Assembly: GCF_014161445.1 (NCBI RefSeq)
Contig: NZ_JABBXA010000002.1
Coordinates: 186,001-250,000, forward strand
From: Microbispora sp. H13382
GTDB lineage: Bacteria > Actinomycetota > Actinomycetes > Streptosporangiales > Streptosporangiaceae
Direction of reading: 5' to 3'
Length of the DNA: 64,000 bases
Shown: piece by piece, positions 30,370 through 40,506 of the stretch
Layout: each line of letters opens with the position of its first letter
Position numbering within the stretch: position 1 is the first letter of the stretch
Translations under genes and position numbers: made by a program
The notes under the pieces: generated by a model
What the model saw: only the letters and a program-made list of their open reading frames with translations
Told to the model about the DNA's origin: nothing
The model's database searches: none

Positions 30370-30876
30370 ATGGACACCATCGACATCTTGGGCACTCCGA
30401 TCCCCAACGCCGGACCGGTCTTTCTCTCCGCGCTCGCGGTCCACGTAACCGCCGGGATCACGTGTGTGATCTGCGGCGCGATCGCCGCATTGATGAGAAA
30501 GGGAAGCCCACGACACATGCGATTCGGACGCGTCTACCTGTGGGGACTGGCCGTCGTCTACGTCAGCCTTACCGTCATGTCGGTGATTCGCTGGCGAGAG
30601 AACATTCACCTGTTCGGCATCGGTACTTTGGCGATCATCACTGCGCTGACGGGGTACGCCAACCGCCGGCAGCGGCCCGACGTCCACATCCTCGGAATGG
30701 GAACGTCCTACGTCCTGCTCCTGACCGGCTTCTACGTCGACAACGGCCCACATCTGCCGCTGTGGGACAGGCTTCCGGCCATCGCCTACTGGCTGCTCCC
30801 GGCCCTGATCGGCTCCCTCTTGATAACACGCGCCATCGCCCGCAGACGCCATCCGAACGCACCAGCCCGAACGTGA
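30370..30876 (+). CDS. DUF2306-like integral membrane protein
   Basis: A 168-residue protein with four to five membrane segments and the pattern LAVHVTAGITCVICGAIAAL, RKGSPRHMRFGRVYLWGL, similar to DUF2306 proteins whose conserved His residues lie in membrane helices. GGAG precedes the ATG. It is divergent from padR and likely controlled by it. Function unknown. Confidence 0.65.
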   Translation: MDTIDILGTPIPNAGPVFLSALAVHVTAGITCVICGAIAALMRKGSPRHMRFGRVYLWGLAVVYVSLTVMSVIRWRENIHLFGIGTLAIITALTGYANRRQRPDVHILGMGTSYVLLLTGFYVDNGPHLPLWDRLPAIAYWLLPALIGSLLITRAIARRRHPNAPART

Positions 30877-31057
30877 CACCCGACCACAGCCACATGCCCT
30901 GCCGAATTGTGCTCAGCCGATCCCGGCCGGCGGCGACTCGGGCCGCCTGACGCACACCAGCCCGCCGTAACCGGCCCCGCGTGCCGCTGCAAGTGATCGC
31001 CAGTCAGTGCGAGCACGAGCTGGTGACCTCCTCCGTGAGGACCCGCCGGCCTGTAGG

Positions 31058-31306
31058 TCACGCGTCACTTCTGGCGATGTCTTCGCTCCCCGACAGGGCC
31101 GTGTCAGCGATCCGTTCCTGCTGCGCGATCTCGGCGTGTAGCTGCCCAAGGTCGTCGGCATCGACGGTACGGAAGGCACCTGCCATCTCGGCTGCGCGGC
31201 CGAAGGGGCGCTCGCGGGTCGCCCACAACCGCCCGGCATCGCTCCGCAGGATCCGCCAACCATCGTGCGACCGGGGTTCGGGGAGCGTGTTCACGTGCGC
31301 AAACAC
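31058..31306 (-). CDS. Conserved-looking hypothetical protein
   Basis: About 82 residues with a charged, helical C-terminal part: RSHDGWRILRSDAGRLWATR and MAGAFRTVDADDLGQLHAEI. Codon use and composition look like a real actinobacterial gene. The start is uncertain; I used the GTG at 31306 (FAHVNTLPEP), though the frame is open further upstream. No domain is recognised. Confidence 0.45.
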   Translation of the reverse strand: MFAHVNTLPEPRSHDGWRILRSDAGRLWATRERPFGRAAEMAGAFRTVDADDLGQLHAEIAQQERIADTALSGSEDIARSDA

Positions 31307-31421
31307 TATCTGGTCATGATCACTGTGAGATGCACGGGGTGTGTTTTTATCCTCTTGGACGGCCGGGAGGGAGGCGGCGGGAGATAAAACCACACCGAGT
31401 AGAAGATCTTTGTACCGGGGT

Positions 31422-31595
31422 TCACGCAGGGAATGGCACATGCGTAGCCGTCAGCAACCGGTTCATGTCGCTTTCGACCGTCACAAGCCCGGTGGCCGGA
31501 TCGACCTCGACGCCGGTGACACCGGGAACCTCACCGACCTCCTCCTTGACGGAGCTGGCGCGGTGGCCGCGGGTCATGCCGGCGGCGGTGGTCAT
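31422..31595 (-). pseudogene. CopZ-like HMA remnant lacking the metal cysteines
   Basis: A 57-residue frame reading TTAAGMTRGHRASSVKEEVG then EVPGVTGVEVDPATGLVTVE. It is clearly an HMA domain, but the GMTCxxC motif has become GMTRGHR: both cysteines are arginine. The first strand and the last alpha-beta unit are also missing. GGAG precedes the ATG, and it lies 24 bp after csoR. The intact copZ at 33577 has GMTCGHC. A dead gene or a repurposed peptide. Confidence 0.75.
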
Positions 31596-31619
31596 GACGC
31601 TTCTCCTTCGCTCGGTCGG

Positions 31620-31901
31620 TCAGGAACGGACGAGACGGGCGACGGCGTCGGAGGCTTCCTTGATCTTGACGTCGGCCTCGGTGCCCCCCTTGGCGATGGC
31701 CTCGGCGACGCAGTGCGCCATGTGCTCTTCGAGCAGTTCCAGGGCGAACGCCTGGAGTGCTTTGTTAGCGGCCGAGACCTGGGTGAGGATGTCGATGCAG
31801 TATTTGTCCTCGTCGACCATTCGCTGCAGTCCGCGGACCTGCCCCTCGATCCGGCGCAGCCGCCTGAGGTGGTCTTCCTTGGTCCCCGTGTATCCGGCCA
31901 T
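31620..31901 (-). CDS. csoR: CsoR-family copper-sensing repressor
   Basis: A 93-residue all-helical repressor. Cu(I) ligands C35, H60 and C64 match Mycobacterium CsoR C36/H61/C65 (DKYCIDILTQ, EEHMAHCV). HLRRLRRIEGQVRGLQRMV is the DNA-binding helix. I chose ATG 31901 (MAGYTGTKEDH), the usual start. A CsoR-type box lies 46 bp upstream, so it is probably autoregulated. It follows the MFS gene and precedes the HMA remnant. Confidence 0.92.
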   Translation of the reverse strand: MAGYTGTKEDHLRRLRRIEGQVRGLQRMVDEDKYCIDILTQVSAANKALQAFALELLEEHMAHCVAEAIAKGGTEADVKIKEASDAVARLVRS

Positions 31902-31946
31902 CTCCCCGCCTTGCTCTGCTGACGTCTGTTGTCTCGATTGACACCC

Positions 31947-31961
31947 TACCCCCCTAGGGTA
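31947..31961. promoter_or_regulatory. CsoR-type operator at csoR
   Basis: TACCCCCCTAGGGTA is a G/C-tract dyad of the CsoR type (TACCCC...GGGGTA), placed 46 bp before the csoR start. Confidence 0.72.
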
Positions 31962-32006
31962 TCGCGTGGGCCCGCCACTTCCAAGGACGGGCCCACTCGG
32001 CGTCAC

Positions 32007-33440
32007 TCACACCTGTGCGGATGCCGCTTCGGCGTCCGCTGCGGGGGACACGGCGGATGCGGGCGTGCGCATCAGCAGCAGGGTCAGCACGGCCCCCGCC
32101 GCGGCCACGACCGCCGCACCGGTGAAGGCGGCCTGGAAACCGTCGGTGAGCGCGGCCGGGGCGGTCGCTCCGGCGGCTGTCGCGCCGGTGGCGAGTGCGG
32201 TCATCACGGCCAGGCCGAGCGCCGAGCCGATCTGGTAGGTGGTGTTGACGATGCCCGAGGCCAGCCCGCTGTCCTCGGGTCGAGCGCCGGACATCGCCGA
32301 CATCATCGCGGGGATGTAGGCCAGGGACATTCCCACCGCCGCGACCAGCGAGGCGGGCAGCACGTCGGCGACGAAGGTCCCGTCCGGCCGGACCAGGGAC
32401 AGCCCGGCAACTCCCGCGGCCAGTACGCCGAGCCCGATGACGATCAGCGGCTTGGCGCCGAACCTGCCGAGCAGCCGGGCGGTGATCCCGATCATGAAAA
32501 TCATGATGGCGATCGTCATGGGAAGCAGGGCCGCTCCGCTGGGGAAGGCGCTGTAGCCGAGGACCTGCTGCAGGTAGAGGTTGAGGAAGTACCACATCGG
32601 GATCCAGGCCGCGCCGAGCAGCGCCATCGCGAGGTTGGCGACGGCCAGCCCGGGGGTGCGCCAGATCCCCAGCGGCATGAGCGGCTCCCGGATCACGCGC
32701 TGCACGAGCAGGAACAGCGCGAGCAGCACGACCGCCCCCGCCAGCTCCAGCAGCGTGGCGGCAGAACCCCAGCCCTGCTCGGGTGCCCGGACGATCGCGA
32801 ACACGGCCAGGGCGATCCCGGCGGTGACGGCGACGCCGCCGAGCACGTCCACCGACCCACGTCTGCCGGCCACCGCTGGCAGCAGTGCGGGCACGGCCAG
32901 CAGGGTGGCGACGCCGATGGGGACGTAGACGATGAAGACCCACGGCCAGCTCAGGTACTCGGTGATGACCCCGCCGAGGAACACTCCGGCGGTGCCGCCG
33001 GCCGGCGCCGCCGCGCCGTACAGGGCCATGGCCTTGCCGAGCTCCCGCGAATCGTGTCCGAAGAGCATCATGAGCAGGGTCATCGAGGCCGGGGCGATGA
33101 GCGCGCCGCCGACACCCTGCACACCACGGCCGAGGATCTCCACCCAAGGACTGCTCGCCGCGGCGGCGACGGCCGACCCGGCGATCAGGACGATCCAACC
33201 GGTGGTGAAGACCCTGCGGGCACCGAACAGGTCGGACAGGCGGCCTCCGAGCAGCAGCAGGCCGCCGAAGGCGATGACGTAGGCGTTGAAGACCCACTGC
33301 AGCGCGTCCGGGGAGAAGGCCAGATCGCGCTGCATGTCGGGTAAGGCGACACCGATGATCGAGGTGTCCATGATGACCATGAACTGCGCGGCGGCGAGCA
33401 CGACCAGTGCCCGCCACCTGCGCGGATTGACGGCGTTCAT
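32007..33440 (-). CDS. MFS drug/proton antiporter, DHA2 (EmrB/QacA) type
   Basis: A 477-residue transporter with about 14 membrane helices. Motif C region and landmarks: QFMVIMDTSIIGVALPDMQ, WVFNAYVIAFGGLLLLGGRL, LGRGVQGVGGALIAPAS. AGGAG lies before the ATG. It stands between copZ and csoR, which suggests copper-linked expression, but the family exports organic compounds. The copZ hairpin (33525-33554) may separate it from copZ, so it could have its own promoter. Confidence 0.88.
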   Translation of the reverse strand: MNAVNPRRWRALVVLAAAQFMVIMDTSIIGVALPDMQRDLAFSPDALQWVFNAYVIAFGGLLLLGGRLSDLFGARRVFTTGWIVLIAGSAVAAAASSPWVEILGRGVQGVGGALIAPASMTLLMMLFGHDSRELGKAMALYGAAAPAGGTAGVFLGGVITEYLSWPWVFIVYVPIGVATLLAVPALLPAVAGRRGSVDVLGGVAVTAGIALAVFAIVRAPEQGWGSAATLLELAGAVVLLALFLLVQRVIREPLMPLGIWRTPGLAVANLAMALLGAAWIPMWYFLNLYLQQVLGYSAFPSGAALLPMTIAIMIFMIGITARLLGRFGAKPLIVIGLGVLAAGVAGLSLVRPDGTFVADVLPASLVAAVGMSLAYIPAMMSAMSGARPEDSGLASGIVNTTYQIGSALGLAVMTALATGATAAGATAPAALTDGFQAAFTGAAVVAAAGAVLTLLLMRTPASAVSPAADAEAASAQV

Positions 33441-33524
33441 GCCGCACTCCTGTTCTTCGCATCCGCCGTGCTGGGAGGATGCGCTAGAGGGTTGGGTGTG
33501 ATGCCGAATCGGACCGGCCCCGCA

Positions 33525-33554
33525 GGTGGGCGTGCATGCCAGTGCACGCCCACC
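33525..33554 (-). terminator. Hairpin between copZ and the MFS gene
   Basis: A perfect 11-bp stem (33525-33535 with 33544-33554) and an 8-base loop lie 22 bases past the copZ stop. Confidence 0.65.
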
Positions 33555-33576
33555 GCCTTCTTCAGGGCGCGACCCG

Positions 33577-33852
33577 CTAGGACCGGCTCCCCAGCTGGTA
33601 GCCGGCCTGCTCCACCGCGGCGCGGATCTCCTCGTCGGTGAATCCCGCGCCGCTGACGGTGACCGCGCCAGCCGGCAGGTCGACCGCCACGCCGGTGACG
33701 CCGCCGATCTTGCCGATCTCCCCGGACACCGACGAGACGCAGTGGCCGCAGGTCATCCCGCTCACCGAATAGACCCTGCCGTCCGCCGCATTCGCCTCAG
33801 CGGCCACCTCGGCCTGAGCCGACTCCGTACCGCACGCGCATGCCGTGCACAT
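33577..33852 (-). CDS. copZ: Copper chaperone CopZ-like protein with extra Cys cluster
   Basis: A 91-residue protein. Residues 26-91 form an HMA domain with the Cu(I) site GMTCGHC (C35, C38). The N-terminus has an unusual CTACACG cluster (C2, C5, C7) which could bind additional metal. It probably buffers Cu(I) or passes it to an ATPase. A perfect CsoR-type box lies 21 bp upstream of the ATG, so expression is presumably copper-induced. Confidence 0.88.
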   Translation of the reverse strand: MCTACACGTESAQAEVAAEANAADGRVYSVSGMTCGHCVSSVSGEIGKIGGVTGVAVDLPAGAVTVSGAGFTDEEIRAAVEQAGYQLGSRS

Positions 33853-33872
33853 GTCCGTCCTCCTTTGTTTAC

Positions 33873-33887
33873 TACCCCCTGGGGGTA
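33873..33887. promoter_or_regulatory. CsoR-type operator at copZ
   Basis: TACCCCCTGGGGGTA is a perfect dyad, 21 bp before copZ. It is the strongest box in the island. Confidence 0.82.
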
Positions 33888-33908
33888 TGCTGGGAGAGAC
33901 CGTAACAT

Positions 33909-33921
33909 ACCCCTAAGGGGT
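33909..33921. promoter_or_regulatory. CsoR-type operator upstream of the M56 peptidase gene
   Basis: ACCCCTAAGGGGT lies 22 bp from the copZ box and 73 bp before the rightward M56 gene, so the divergent pair probably shares copper control. Confidence 0.68.
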
Positions 33922-33994
33922 TTGTCCTCCGGGGCTGTCGGCCGACTTCCACCCCCCCGCCCCGCCATCGCCGCGACTTCTGAACCGAAGAGAT

Positions 33995-34885
33995 GTGGCA
34001 GACGAATCTCCTATTGGAGATAGGCGAACCGAGACCGCGGGGTTGCCCGGCACCGCCGTAGCACTGTGGACCGCCGCCCTCGCCGGCACCATGCTGGCCT
34101 TGACCGGGCTGACCGCTATCGCACTCGTCTGGCCCTCCACTCCCGGTCACCGGCTCGTCGACTGGCTCGCCGACTGCCTGCCGAAGGACGGCCATGCCAT
34201 ATCCCCGGTGGCGGCGCTCGCGACAGTTCTGCTCCTCGCGGCGGGGATCACCTCGCTCGGCCTGGCCGTGCCCAGGGTGGTCCGGACCGTACGGGAGCGC
34301 CGCGAGCACCGGCAGATGCTCGACGTGGTCGCGAGGGACCTCGCCGGGACACCGGACGTCCGCGTGCTCGAGCACCCCATGCCGTTGATCTACTGCCTCC
34401 CGGCGCGAGAACGACCCATCGTCGTGACCACAGGCGCGCTCGACCAGCTGGAACCGGCCGAGGTCGAGGCGGTGCTGGCCCACGAGCGCGCGCACCTGCG
34501 GCAGCGGCACCACCTGGTCCTGATGCTGGCCGACGCACTGCGCGCCGCGGTCCCCTGGCTCGGCACGCTACGGCTCGCGCACACCACCCTGCCCGGCCTG
34601 CTGGAACTGGCCGCTGACGACCACGCGGCACACCATCACGGAAGGGCTCCCCTGATCGGTGCGCTGCAGAAGCTCGCAGTCACGTCCTGCTCAGCGGGTG
34701 CCCTGGCCGTCAACCCCGTCACCACGCACATAGCCAGGCTGAGAATCGCCCGGCTGACCTCTCCGCAGACGCCCCCACGGCTGCCTCACGTCAAACCCCT
34801 GTCGTGGCTCGCCGTCGCCTCTGCGGTCGGCGTCCCCGCCGTACTGGTGACCCTGGGCGTGATGATGCTGCCGCTTCCTTGCTGA
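33995..34885 (+). CDS. M56-family membrane metallopeptidase (BlaR1-like)
   Basis: A 296-residue membrane protein with a zinc motif HERAHLRQRHH (HExxH near residue 164) between hydrophobic segments at about 18-40, 68-90 and 270-290. The distal ligand region is ELAADDHAAHHH. M56 peptidases normally pair with BlaI/CopY repressors, but none lies beside this gene. In actinobacteria such BlaI-M56 pairs occur with copper genes. The GTG start is uncertain. Confidence 0.82.
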   Translation: MADESPIGDRRTETAGLPGTAVALWTAALAGTMLALTGLTAIALVWPSTPGHRLVDWLADCLPKDGHAISPVAALATVLLLAAGITSLGLAVPRVVRTVRERREHRQMLDVVARDLAGTPDVRVLEHPMPLIYCLPARERPIVVTTGALDQLEPAEVEAVLAHERAHLRQRHHLVLMLADALRAAVPWLGTLRLAHTTLPGLLELAADDHAAHHHGRAPLIGALQKLAVTSCSAGALAVNPVTTHIARLRIARLTSPQTPPRLPHVKPLSWLAVASAVGVPAVLVTLGVMMLPLPC

Positions 34886-34997
34886 GCGTTCACCAGACAT
34901 GCCATGACGCTTTCCCAATCGCGTCGAGGGACAGCTCTGTGCGCCCTGCTGGTTGACCCGGGACGGCTCTACAAACGGGCAGGAACGGGCGCCGATT

Positions 34998-35630
34998 TCA
35001 CTGTGCAGGGGATTGCGGCCGAAGCATGGCCAGCAGTGTCGAAGTCAGCAGCGAGGGAGCGGCATCCTCCGTGACCTTTCCCGCCTCTACTTCGTCGGCC
35101 GCGGTGTGGATCAGGCTGAACAGGCTGGTAACCATCCAGTCGATCGGCAGGTCCGTACGGAAGACACCCTCCTCCTGCCCCCGGGCGACGAGGTGTTCAG
35201 CCCGGTGGCGTACGGGGTCGTGGTGCCGGCTGAGCCGCTCGGCTCCCAGCGTGGCCGTCGCGTGGGCGCGCAGCCGCCGGTAGTGATTGAGCACCTGCCA
35301 GGTCGAATCGATCAGGTCCGCCAAGGCTCGGTCTGCTGAGCCGTGGGAGCGGGCCAGGCAGTCGTCCATCGCCTGCTCCGCCTTGCTGATCGCGTGCACG
35401 ACCAGCGCGTCGATCAGGTCCGCCCGGGAGGGGAAGTGCGCGTAGACGGTGACCCGGCCCAGCCCGGCGGCGCGGGCGACGTCGGCCATGCTGACGTTGT
35501 CGTTCCTGCCGAACAGGTCCAGGGCGGTGGCGAGGATGGTGGCGATGTTGCGCTCGGCGTCGGCCCGGCGGGGCGAGTCGTCCTCGTCCCGCCGCCCGTC
35601 CGCCGTACGGGTGTCGCGTGCCGTGACCAT
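34998..35630 (-). CDS. TetR-family transcriptional regulator
   Basis: A 210-residue repressor. The HTH is VSMADVARAAGLGRVTVYAHFPSR (about 46-69). The C-terminal ligand domain is of a type found next to MFS exporters. It lies 17 bp after the MFS gene on the same strand, so it is probably cotranscribed with and represses it; twin repeats at 37155-37211 are the likely operators. Confidence 0.87.
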   Translation of the reverse strand: MVTARDTRTADGRRDEDDSPRRADAERNIATILATALDLFGRNDNVSMADVARAAGLGRVTVYAHFPSRADLIDALVVHAISKAEQAMDDCLARSHGSADRALADLIDSTWQVLNHYRRLRAHATATLGAERLSRHHDPVRHRAEHLVARGQEEGVFRTDLPIDWMVTSLFSLIHTAADEVEAGKVTEDAAPSLLTSTLLAMLRPQSPAQ

Positions 35631-35647
35631 GGATGCAGCCTAGGTCC

Positions 35648-37093
35648 TCAGTGCGCGTGCGGCCCTGCGACGTGATGTGGTCTGCCGCGTGGGACCAGGA
35701 CCAGGGTGACGAGGACGCCGAGAGCGGCACTGACGGCGCTCACGGTGAAGGCGGTGCCGAAGCCGGTGATCGTGCCGGTCTCGATGCCCGCGGCTGCGAC
35801 GGTGGAGACGACGGCGACGCCGACCGACCCGCCGACCTCGTGGAAGGTGTTGACCACGCCCGATGCGAGGCCGGCCTCCTGATGGGAGATGTAGCCGAGT
35901 GCGGAGGTGGTGGCTGCGACGAACACCGCGCCGAGGCCGGCCGCGGCCACGGCGAAGCCCGGGACCAGGACCGCCCAGACGTCGGCCTCGGCGGACAGGC
36001 CGGTGAGCAGCCAGGCGCCGACGGCGGCGAGCGCCAACCCCGCGGCGGCGATCGGGCGGCTGCCGGCGCGCCCGATGAGACGACTGCCGACGTGTGCACC
36101 GATGCCGGTGGCGACCGCGACGGGCAGGAACATGAGGCCGGTGCCGAGGGCGCTGTACCCGCGTGCGTGCTGCAGGTAGACGGAACCGAGGAAGAAGAAA
36201 CCGATCAGCAACGCGCTGGCGACCAGCATGAGGAAGGCACCTGCGAGGACGGGACGCCGGGAGAGCATGCGAACGTCCATGAGCGGCGCGCGAACCCGCC
36301 TTTCCACGATCGCGAACCCGGCGTACAACGCCAGGGCGGCGATCAGTGCCACGAGCGTCGCCGTCCCGCCCCAGCCGGCGTCGCCCGCTTTGACCAGTCC
36401 GTAGATGAGGGAGGCGGTCGCCCCGGTGACCAGCAGCGCCCCGAGCAGATCGATCCGACGCCGCTGAGCGTGGCGTGCCGGGGCCGGGACGGTGAACGGC
36501 AGGGCGACTAGCACCACGACGCCGACAGGGACGTTGATGAAGAACACCCATTCCCAGCCGGGGCCGGCCGTTATCGCGCCGCCCAGGATGACTCCCGCCG
36601 CCGATCCGATGCCACCCAGGGCGGCCCAGACGCCCAGCGCTTTGTTGCGCTCAGCGCCGTGGAAGGCGGTCGTGACGATGGACAACGCCGCCGGGGAGAG
36701 CAGGGCCGCTCCGACTCCCTGCGCGACGCGACCGGCGATCAGCACCGGTCCGCTCGCGGCCAGGCCCGTCCCAAGCGACGCGAGGGTGAAGACGGCGAGA
36801 CCGGCCAGCAGGGTCCGCCGCGCGCCGAGCACGTCCGCGAGCCGGCCGCCCAGCAGCATCAGCCCTCCGAAGCAGAGGGTGTAGGCGGTGACCACCCACG
36901 TGAGCGTTTCGCGGTCCAAGTGAAGGTCGGCGCTCATGCTGGGCAGCGCGACGTTCACGACGGTGACGTCGAGGATCAGCATGAACTGGGCCAGGCACAC
37001 CAACGCGAGGGCCACCCAGCGGCGCCGGTCAGGTGGGGTCTCGGGATGGCCCTGCACGTCATGCGGATGGCGAGCAGAGACGGGATGGCTCAC
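35648..37093 (-). CDS. MFS drug/proton antiporter, DHA2 type
   Basis: A transporter of about 481 residues with about 14 helices: FMLILDVTVVNVALPSM, WVVTAYTLCFGGLMLLGGRL, RVAQGVGAALLSPAALS. The GTG at 37093 (LVSHPVSARHP reading) has GGAGG seven bases upstream, a better start than ATG 37117. It is the first gene of a two-gene unit with the TetR repressor. Substrate unknown; probably a toxic organic compound. Confidence 0.86.
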   Translation of the reverse strand: MSHPVSARHPHDVQGHPETPPDRRRWVALALVCLAQFMLILDVTVVNVALPSMSADLHLDRETLTWVVTAYTLCFGGLMLLGGRLADVLGARRTLLAGLAVFTLASLGTGLAASGPVLIAGRVAQGVGAALLSPAALSIVTTAFHGAERNKALGVWAALGGIGSAAGVILGGAITAGPGWEWVFFINVPVGVVVLVALPFTVPAPARHAQRRRIDLLGALLVTGATASLIYGLVKAGDAGWGGTATLVALIAALALYAGFAIVERRVRAPLMDVRMLSRRPVLAGAFLMLVASALLIGFFFLGSVYLQHARGYSALGTGLMFLPVAVATGIGAHVGSRLIGRAGSRPIAAAGLALAAVGAWLLTGLSAEADVWAVLVPGFAVAAAGLGAVFVAATTSALGYISHQEAGLASGVVNTFHEVGGSVGVAVVSTVAAAGIETGTITGFGTAFTVSAVSAALGVLVTLVLVPRGRPHHVAGPHAH

Positions 37094-37154
37094 GAGCGAC
37101 CTCCGGAAGGGGGACATGAAGGCTGCACGACGAACCCAAGCGCATCGGATAAGT

Positions 37155-37211
37155 CGAACAACTGTGTACGGGTTAGCGTAGCCCAATAACCCGAACAACG
37201 GTGTACGAGTT
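37155..37211. promoter_or_regulatory. Twin 20-bp repeats, putative TetR operators of the MFS gene
   Basis: Two 20-bp direct repeats (37155-37174 and 37192-37211; CGAACAAC-N-GTGTACG-N-GTT) differ at two positions and are spaced 37 bp. They lie 60-120 bp before the MFS start, in the gap to the DUF4396 gene. Confidence 0.6.
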
Positions 37212-37282
37212 TGAGTGTGGGTGAGTCGCCGTGTGGCCGTTTACGGTTTCGCTTCGCCCCGGTCCCGCTCATCGTGTTGCTT

Positions 37283-37299
37283 ATACCCCCATGGGGTAT
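37283..37299. promoter_or_regulatory. CsoR-type operator at the DUF4396 gene
   Basis: ATACCCCCATGGGGTAT is a near-perfect dyad, 48 bp before the DUF4396 start. Confidence 0.75.
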
Positions 37300-37346
37300 T
37301 AGCCTCGGAGGGGCAACGAGGCCTACCTGCACGCGTTGGAGTTGCC

Positions 37347-37886
37347 ATGACCAAGCCGCACCACCACGACCAGATGGAGCATGGGCACGGCGAGCACCCG
37401 CCGGCTATGGATCACGAGGCCCATCCGCATCACCGCGTGGTCGAAACGAAAGCGTCCTGGCGGACGGCCGCGTCCGCGACGCTGCACTGCCTGACCGGAT
37501 GCGCCATCGGCGAAGTGCTGGGCTTGGTGATCTCCACCGCGCTCGGCTGGACCACCGGCCTGTCCGTCGCCCTGGCCGTCGTGCTCGCCTTCTTCTTCGG
37601 CTACCTGCTGACCCTGCTCCCTCTCCGTAAGGCTGGAGTGGGCTGGGGCAGCGCGATCAAGCTGGCGCTGGCAGCCGATACCGTTTCCATCATCGTCATG
37701 GAGATCGTGGACAACGGCGTCATGCTCGCCGTCCCGGGCGCCATGGCCGCTACCCTGACGTCCGCGGTGTTCTGGGGCACCCTGGCGCTTGCCCTGCTCG
37801 TCGCCTTCTTGGTTACCACGCCGATCAACAAGTGGATCATCGGCAAGGGCAAGGGACACGCCGTTGTCCACGCCTATCACCACTGA
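37347..37886 (+). CDS. DUF4396 membrane protein with His-rich N-terminus
   Basis: A 179-residue protein. The first 30 residues are His-rich (HHHDQMEHGHGEH and DHEAHPHHRV), a likely metal-binding tail. Four membrane segments follow, starting TLHCLTGCAIGEVLGLVIS, the DUF4396 core. It ends KGKGHAVVHAYHH. The upstream CsoR box points to copper control and perhaps a copper transport role; family function is unproven. ATG 37347 chosen because the N-terminal extension upstream is not plausible. Confidence 0.83.
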   Translation: MTKPHHHDQMEHGHGEHPPAMDHEAHPHHRVVETKASWRTAASATLHCLTGCAIGEVLGLVISTALGWTTGLSVALAVVLAFFFGYLLTLLPLRKAGVGWGSAIKLALAADTVSIIVMEIVDNGVMLAVPGAMAATLTSAVFWGTLALALLVAFLVTTPINKWIIGKGKGHAVVHAYHH

Positions 37887-37980
37887 GCAGCGGTGCGGGC
37901 GGTGTGTGCGGAGCGGTAACGGGGCCCCGCCGTGACCTTCGCGTGCTCACTGAGGTCGCGAAGATCGCCGCCGAGAAAAA

Positions 37981-39972
<1,992 letters not shown>

Positions 39973-40038
39973 CCTGTCAGCCTATATGCGCACTCATGCA
40001 GGTACGCAAGTAGCAAGGTTCGGGGCTATGCTGACGGC

Positions 40039-40413
40039 ATGCACACCTCGCTGCCCGACTTCGAGATGCCGAACGAGGAACAGGTGCACCTGGCCGCCGA
40101 GTCGTTCCGGCTGCTGGCCGACCCCACCCGCATCAAGATCTTGTGGGCGCTACTGCAGGGAGAGTCGTCGGTGGCCTGCCTGGCCGAGCTCGCCGGCGCC
40201 GCTCCGACCGCGGTCAGCCAGCACCTGGCCAAGCTGCGCCTGGCCGGGCTGGTCAAAGGCCGGCGCGAGGGGACCTTCGTCTACTACAGCGCCGCCGACG
40301 AGCACGTGCGCCGCCTGCTGGCCGAGGGCCTGTTCCACGCCGACCACATCGACCGCGGCGAAGGCCACGACCAGGACTCCGCCGCTACGTCGACCGTGAG
40401 CGTCGCGTCCTGA
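40039..40413 (+). CDS. ArsR-family metal sensor, NmtR/CzrA (alpha-5 site) type
   Basis: A 124-residue winged-helix repressor: HTH APTAVSQHLAKLRLAGLV. The alpha-5 metal site is complete, with D87, H89, H100 and H103 (DEHVRRLLAEGLFHADH), the same spacing as NmtR (D91, H93, H104, H107) and CzrA. An extra His at 110 may contribute. It should sense Ni, Co or Zn and control the divergent P1B-4 ATPase. No As-type cysteine site is present. Confidence 0.9.
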   Translation: MHTSLPDFEMPNEEQVHLAAESFRLLADPTRIKILWALLQGESSVACLAELAGAAPTAVSQHLAKLRLAGLVKGRREGTFVYYSAADEHVRRLLAEGLFHADHIDRGEGHDQDSAATSTVSVAS

Positions 40414-40506
40414 CGCTCGTGAGTGCGGCGACCGGCGGTCCGCCTCGGCTCCTCACCGTCTTCCCGCCCTCGCCCGTCGATGCGGGTCCATCGCCCGTGC
40501 TTCGGC

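Noticed and set aside
31929-33344. 471-codon plus-strand frame opposite the MFS gene, rich in Gly/Asp/Arg
   Set aside because: It is the codon-position-3 shadow of a 14-helix transporter; the composition is not protein-like.
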